10,344 bases of DNA from Paraglomus occultum. Taxonomy: Eukaryota; Glomeromycota; Glomeromycetes; Paraglomerales; Paraglomeraceae. The stretch's first letter is position 1; each line of letters begins with the position of its first letter. The stretch covers positions 1 through 10,344 of the forward strand of contig CAJVPJ010001349.1 of the NCBI GenBank assembly GCA_910592205.1, read 5' to 3'. The translations under genes and the position numbers were made by a program. Positions 7,042 through 10,344 of this stretch are shown here, in pieces. Below the pieces are notes generated by a model. It ran no database searches. It was not told the DNA's origin and was given only the letters and a program-made list of their open reading frames with translations.

Positions 7042-8348
7042 ATGGCTGAAACAACTAATGTCACGTTTGGGGAAGGCTTTGTTTTAGTGGTACAGCTTTG
7101 CCTCATGTACAATCTGTTGCATCTTAAATCTATATCTTTTTACTTGAAGCTAACGTGCTTTTATACAAAACTGATTTCTTTTGTCTTTATGATTATAATA
7201 AAACTGAGCATCCCGAATCGAAGCTGGCATCTCGCACGATATTGATTAGATGTCACTTGGACAATGTGCTATTTCGAATTGGCTTCAGATTGTGATTTGG
7301 GCTAGAACAATTCACACGCAAGTCACATAAGTTTCATGCTGCTGAATCATTTTCATCATTTTCACATGCATAAAGAGAGGTGTGCAAATTTCAACAGTTA
7401 AACTGGAAGTCGCGTTGCTCATGCACTTTGTACCAATCACTTCACATGATTCTCTATCCAACCTCAGGAATCTTGTCTACAACATCCTAAAAAATCTTGA
7501 TGATGCATCTGTTAGAAATATGGAAGTTCCAGGATTAGGTTTATGCTCATAATGTGGAATAAATTTTTGCTCTCCGTCATCTTGTGGCTATGTCTTCCAT
7601 AGACTATGCATTGAAAAAAAATGTTGCCTGGTATTCTAAACATGTGTCCTTACCCGAATGTGCAAAAGCTATTAAAACAGGAGGAATGATCAAGTGGAAC
7701 TTCGGCCATATCTAATCTGACAATTGGCCAAAACGTGGATGTGAATGAAGATGGGGAGGAAATAGTAACTCAACCTGGTGGCCAGTCGTACGAAGCGGAC
7801 TAATCCCGCCTCCGTGAGTAAAAAAGCTAAGCCACCGGTTTAAAGATGAGAATTCTCGCATATTGACAAGGCCTATCAGGAGTTAAGTAGTAATGTCCCG
7901 CGAATTTCCGAAGTTAGAGAAAGGAAGGCTCTCAAAAGAGAATCCATACAAGGGGTGAGGATAGGTTTTTTTTTCTTCAAAAATATCCAAGGCTGAGAAA
8001 CAAAATAAAGATATCACTTCAGAGGGTGGAGCTAATGAAGCGTCCATTCAATATAAACATCTCAAAGAGCATGAAGTTAAAAATCAGCTCCCCAAGGAGG
8101 TTGCCAAACCCAGAATTCGGAAAAAAACCAGAAAGGTCTATGGTTGTTGTTTTTTTTTCGTATTAGCGACGACAAAAATCAATGGATGGGCATTCATTCA
8201 ACGAATGAAAACATTTACGGCATCATCCATTTCGAAGTTATTGCATCCCAAGTTAGAAAGAATAACTGGAACATTCCTTCACTGTCATACTAATACAAAT
8301 ACAATAAAATTTATTCGCATGTGCGATATAAATGTTGAATTACACTAA
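7042..8348 (+). pseudogene. Frameshifted relic of a protein with a RING-like Cys/His cluster
   Basis: Protein-like segments follow one another in order but change frame. It probably starts at ATG 7042 (MAETTNVTFGEGFVL). From about 7356 to 7620 one frame reads LEVALLMHFVPI, LSNLRNLVYNIL, VPGLGLCS-stop-CGINF and CGYVFHRLCIEK. The spaced C..C, CG.VFH..C pattern resembles a RING-type zinc site. After a shift in an A8 run (7614-7621), MCPYPNVQKLL, EE-stop-SSGTSAISNLTIGQN and VNEDGEEIVTQPGGQ follow (to 7800). Another shift gives SVSKKAKPPV and YQELSSNVPRISEVRERKAL (to 7954). A last stop-free frame (7983-8348) contains EVAKPRIRKKTRKVY and KTFTASSISKL. Internal stops include 7550-7552, 7687-7689 and 7841-7843. 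I recall related proteins as a lineage-expanded family in arbuscular mycorrhizal fungi; this is unverified. Function unknown; clearly non-functional as a single protein. Confidence 0.65.
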
Positions 8349-8521
8349 ATCAAAGTTCAATGATAAAGATCAAATTGAGTTTCACAAACTGCACATACAA
8401 ATCACGTATGCTCAAAAATGTCAAGGGTTAGCGGGAGTGTGTTTAATCAAATTTACATAAAAGTGTTGAATTTATTAACATCATGTATTAGTATAGTGTT
8501 TCGTTTTCATTGACTAACTTT

Positions 8522-8950
8522 CTAGTAAACTGAACGAACCACTGAAAGTGAAAGATGATTGTAACTCAGTATTATCCTTATTTGTTTGTTCTTGAAAAGT
8601 TCAATAAAATGTATAGAAACGAACATAACATCGGGAAATGAAGTGATGGATGGCGACGAAGTACGTGTAGCAGTAAGCGGTTGTACCATTTGTATCATGG
8701 GAATAGGGGTAGAAAGTCTTACCGACAGTTTCCGGTTGACATTTAATACGTACTTGTAAATAATATTTTGATTCGTATTGGATGATGTCTTTGGCGCGTT
8801 GACTACATTATTGACGAGTATATTTTTTTGGACATAAGATATATATTCCCAAGTGACACATACAACATAATAGTATACGTACTGTATATAATAAGTATAA
8901 TAATAATGAAGTTTATAATAAATATACATTTCTTTAACTAAATGGCGCAA
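8522..8950 (-). CDS. Weak hypothetical open frame
   Basis: This is a 142-codon minus-strand frame. Its first third is Tyr-rich low complexity (YIYYKLHYYYTYYIQY), which comes from AT-repeat DNA and is unlikely to be protein. The middle (NNVVNAPKTSSNTNQNIIYK, then LNVNRKLS) is more plausible and is followed by a GTAAGA that could be a donor. Acceptors TTTTCAAG (near 8595) and CACTTTCAG (near 8543) follow. Splicing to the latter leads into WFVQFTRKLVNENETLY before a stop. It may therefore be the 3' exons of a real gene or a chance frame. No family is recognised. Confidence 0.2.
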   Translation of the reverse strand: MRHLVKEMYIYYKLHYYYTYYIQYVYYYVVCVTWEYISYVQKNILVNNVVNAPKTSSNTNQNIIYKYVLNVNRKLSVRLSTPIPMIQMVQPLTATRTSSPSITSFPDVMFVSIHFIELFKNKQIRIILSYNHLSLSVVRSVY

Positions 8951-9975
8951 ATCAACATAAAATAAATATCTGTTTATGTACTGTAAGCATACAATAATAA
9001 TTTAAATGCAACGTTAGTCATTTAGAAGAAAACGAAATGGAAATTTGTGAAATAGATAACGATAAGCACGCAAATCTGCATCGATAAAGGCAAATCGAAT
9101 CTCAGCGAATAAGAATTATTTTTCGTCATGTGACATGTCAGAAATGTTGTCCCGATGACATGAAAGAATTTTGGCTGGGTAAATAAAATTTCATATTGAA
9201 AGAAAAACTTTTTTTCCATAGTTCGAAGTATAGAATCATACATAACAATAATGCATACTTGGCTTTTAGAAGTTAAACTTTAACTATAGCAAAGGAAGAA
9301 AGAAAAGCAACAACCATGTATAATAAACTAAATTTCTGAACCAATTGTTCATCCGTGTGTATCGTGTAAAATATAATATTAAAGCAAATAACAATGGTTC
9401 AATTCACATTATATTTCGCGTAACTAAAATTAAATTTATACATTTTACGAAATACAAATAAAGGACATAGTAGATAGCAATAAAATATCAAGAACAATTT
9501 GTTGCAAGAAACTTTGGCATAATACAACAAATATCGAAATGTTACTTCATACAGAGCAAGTGAATATCAGTGTACAATTATGAAAAGTCGATACACGGAA
9601 TATCTACATTTTACGCTTGAGTAACGATACAAGTTTTAATATTATTTTTTTTATAAAAAAGAGTACAACACGGAGGCAAAAAAGAAGTGAGCCAGTGCTA
9701 GTGCTAGATCAAGAGCTAGATCAAGAGTTAGATTTAGGTATAGATATATAAAAATGTGCAGTACAAATTTAGAAATAAGGTTAGCGTAATTTCCTAAATC
9801 ATGACGAATCAACAGTAGTAGTAGTATCAATGCACCGAAAAATAAACAGAGTTTAGTCCCTTGCTTCTCAGTTATACATATTCTATTCTCTCAGTTTCCG
9901 AAAAAACTCTTTGTATGGAAAAGGAATTTTGTCAAACGAAAATTGCAGAACTTGTGCGCCCGATTAACCAACTAA
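8951..9975. other. AT-rich intergenic, no gene supported
   Basis: It contains a 73-codon minus-strand frame at 9022-9243 with no protein-like character. A 79-codon stop-free minus-strand frame at 9651-9890 lacks an ATG and overlaps the tandem repeat at 9703-9736. No mobile-element motifs were seen. Confidence 0.5.
9703..9736. repeat. 12-bp tandem repeat GCTAGATCAAGA
   Basis: Two perfect units lie at 9703-9714 and 9715-9726, with a degenerate third (GTTAGATTTAGG-like) after them and a short AGTGCT duplication immediately before. Confidence 0.7.
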
Positions 9976-10024
9976 TTATAAGGGTGCTAGTGTAACGCGT
10001 CACCGTAAATGTGCGCTGTAACAC
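9976..10024 (+). promoter_or_regulatory. Candidate core promoter of copy C, shared with copy A
   Basis: TTATAA (9976-9981) is followed by TGTGCGCTGTAACAC (10010-10024), matching copy A at 14 of 15 positions of the latter block and in the same order and approximate spacing. An ACGCGT lies between the two. The downstream leader is A-rich in both copies. Confidence 0.45.
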
Positions 10025-10042
10025 AATAATAATAATAATAAA
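10025..10042. repeat. AAT microsatellite in the copy C leader
   Basis: About six AAT units lie between the conserved upstream block and the copy C start. The matching position of copy A has ACTAATATT instead, so the repeat expanded in this copy. Confidence 0.7.
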
Positions 10043-10089
10043 TTGAAAACTTTTTTGTTCAAAGCCATGTCGTTAGTTTTAGTTCCAAC

Positions 10090-10344
10090 ATGCATAATTC
10101 AGCAATTGACAGCTTGGTCCAGTCCTCTTTAGAAAGTGAGCATAAACTTGAATGGATTCCTTCCGAGAAAATCACTAACATAAAGCCGACTCAAATTGAC
10201 AACGTTTACTACGCTCGTTTTGATACAATAACGCTGGTATTTCTTGGAAGTAACGAAGAATGCACAGCAACACTTGTGAGTGAGTTTGCTAGGATATACT
10301 CACTTTCAATACAACAGTACAATAACAATGACAATAACTTTAGA
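10090..10344 (+). CDS. Copy C: 5' part of a paralog of copy A (partial, runs off the right edge)
   Basis: Open for 85 codons from ATG 10090 to the edge. It shares LEWIP.EKITN.KPTQIDNVY (residues 20-40), LGSNEEC.(P/A)TLVSEFARIYSL (52-72) and YNNNDNNFR (77-85) with copy A, with many substitutions but no stop. Compared with copy A it lacks 21 bp, exactly seven codons, after IDNVYYA, where copy A has a Lys/Arg-rich insert. The ATG that corresponds to the copy A start is at 10067, in the context ATGTCGTT, but a net 2-bp difference puts it out of frame, so ATG 10090 is chosen. The first residues therefore differ from copy A. It could be a functional gene with a shortened N-terminus or an early pseudogene. 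The Cys-rich segment and anything beyond are outside the window. Function unknown. Confidence 0.7.
   Translation, partial: MHNSAIDSLVQSSLESEHKLEWIPSEKITNIKPTQIDNVYYARFDTITLVFLGSNEECTATLVSEFARIYSLSIQQYNNNDNNFR

Noticed and set aside
7042-7245. Intact 67-residue gene
   Set aside because: Only the first residues look like a real N-terminus; the rest is degenerate and the downstream family segments show it is the start of a relic rather than a complete small gene.
9022-9243. 73-codon minus-strand frame
   Set aside because: Its composition is that of AT-rich random sequence; there is no motif, splice or neighbour support.

Overview
The window looks like a stretch of an AT-rich fungal nuclear genome (I estimate about one third GC). 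Genes are sparse and intron-bearing, and they are scattered among decayed transposons and pseudogenes. The best guess for the organism is an arbuscular mycorrhizal fungus (Glomeromycotina). That rests on recollection of two lineage-expanded protein families, seen here as the edge paralogs and as the 7.0-8.3 kb relic. It was not tested by a search.

Layout. The left edge (1-473, minus) carries the 5' part of an intact gene, copy A, with the signature IDNVYCA / EECTPTLVSEFARIYSLP followed by a Cys-rich segment; it runs off the window. The right edge (10090-10344, plus) carries copy C, a paralog in the opposite orientation. A third, broken copy B lies near the middle (5184-5650, plus). Copies A and C also share upstream sequence, including a TTATAA box and a 15-bp block. 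Between about 1.6 and 3.4 kb are two decayed Tc1/mariner transposase fragments on the minus strand. A possible two-exon small gene of unknown function occupies 3560-4083 (minus).

The best-supported complete gene is at 5876-6750 (plus). It has three exons and encodes a small multi-pass PAP2-superfamily phosphatase resembling dolichyldiphosphatase and related fungal proteins. Its last exon is much more GC-rich than its surroundings. It is followed by a multi-frameshifted relic (7042-8348, plus) of a protein with a RING-like Cys/His cluster. From 8.35 to 10.0 kb the sequence is AT-rich with only weak open frames, then comes the promoter and start of copy C.

There is no sign that the genes form a pathway. 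The region reads as one housekeeping-type lipid phosphatase gene embedded in a gene-family/transposon landscape. No tRNA, rRNA, CRISPR array or bacterial-style operon was seen.
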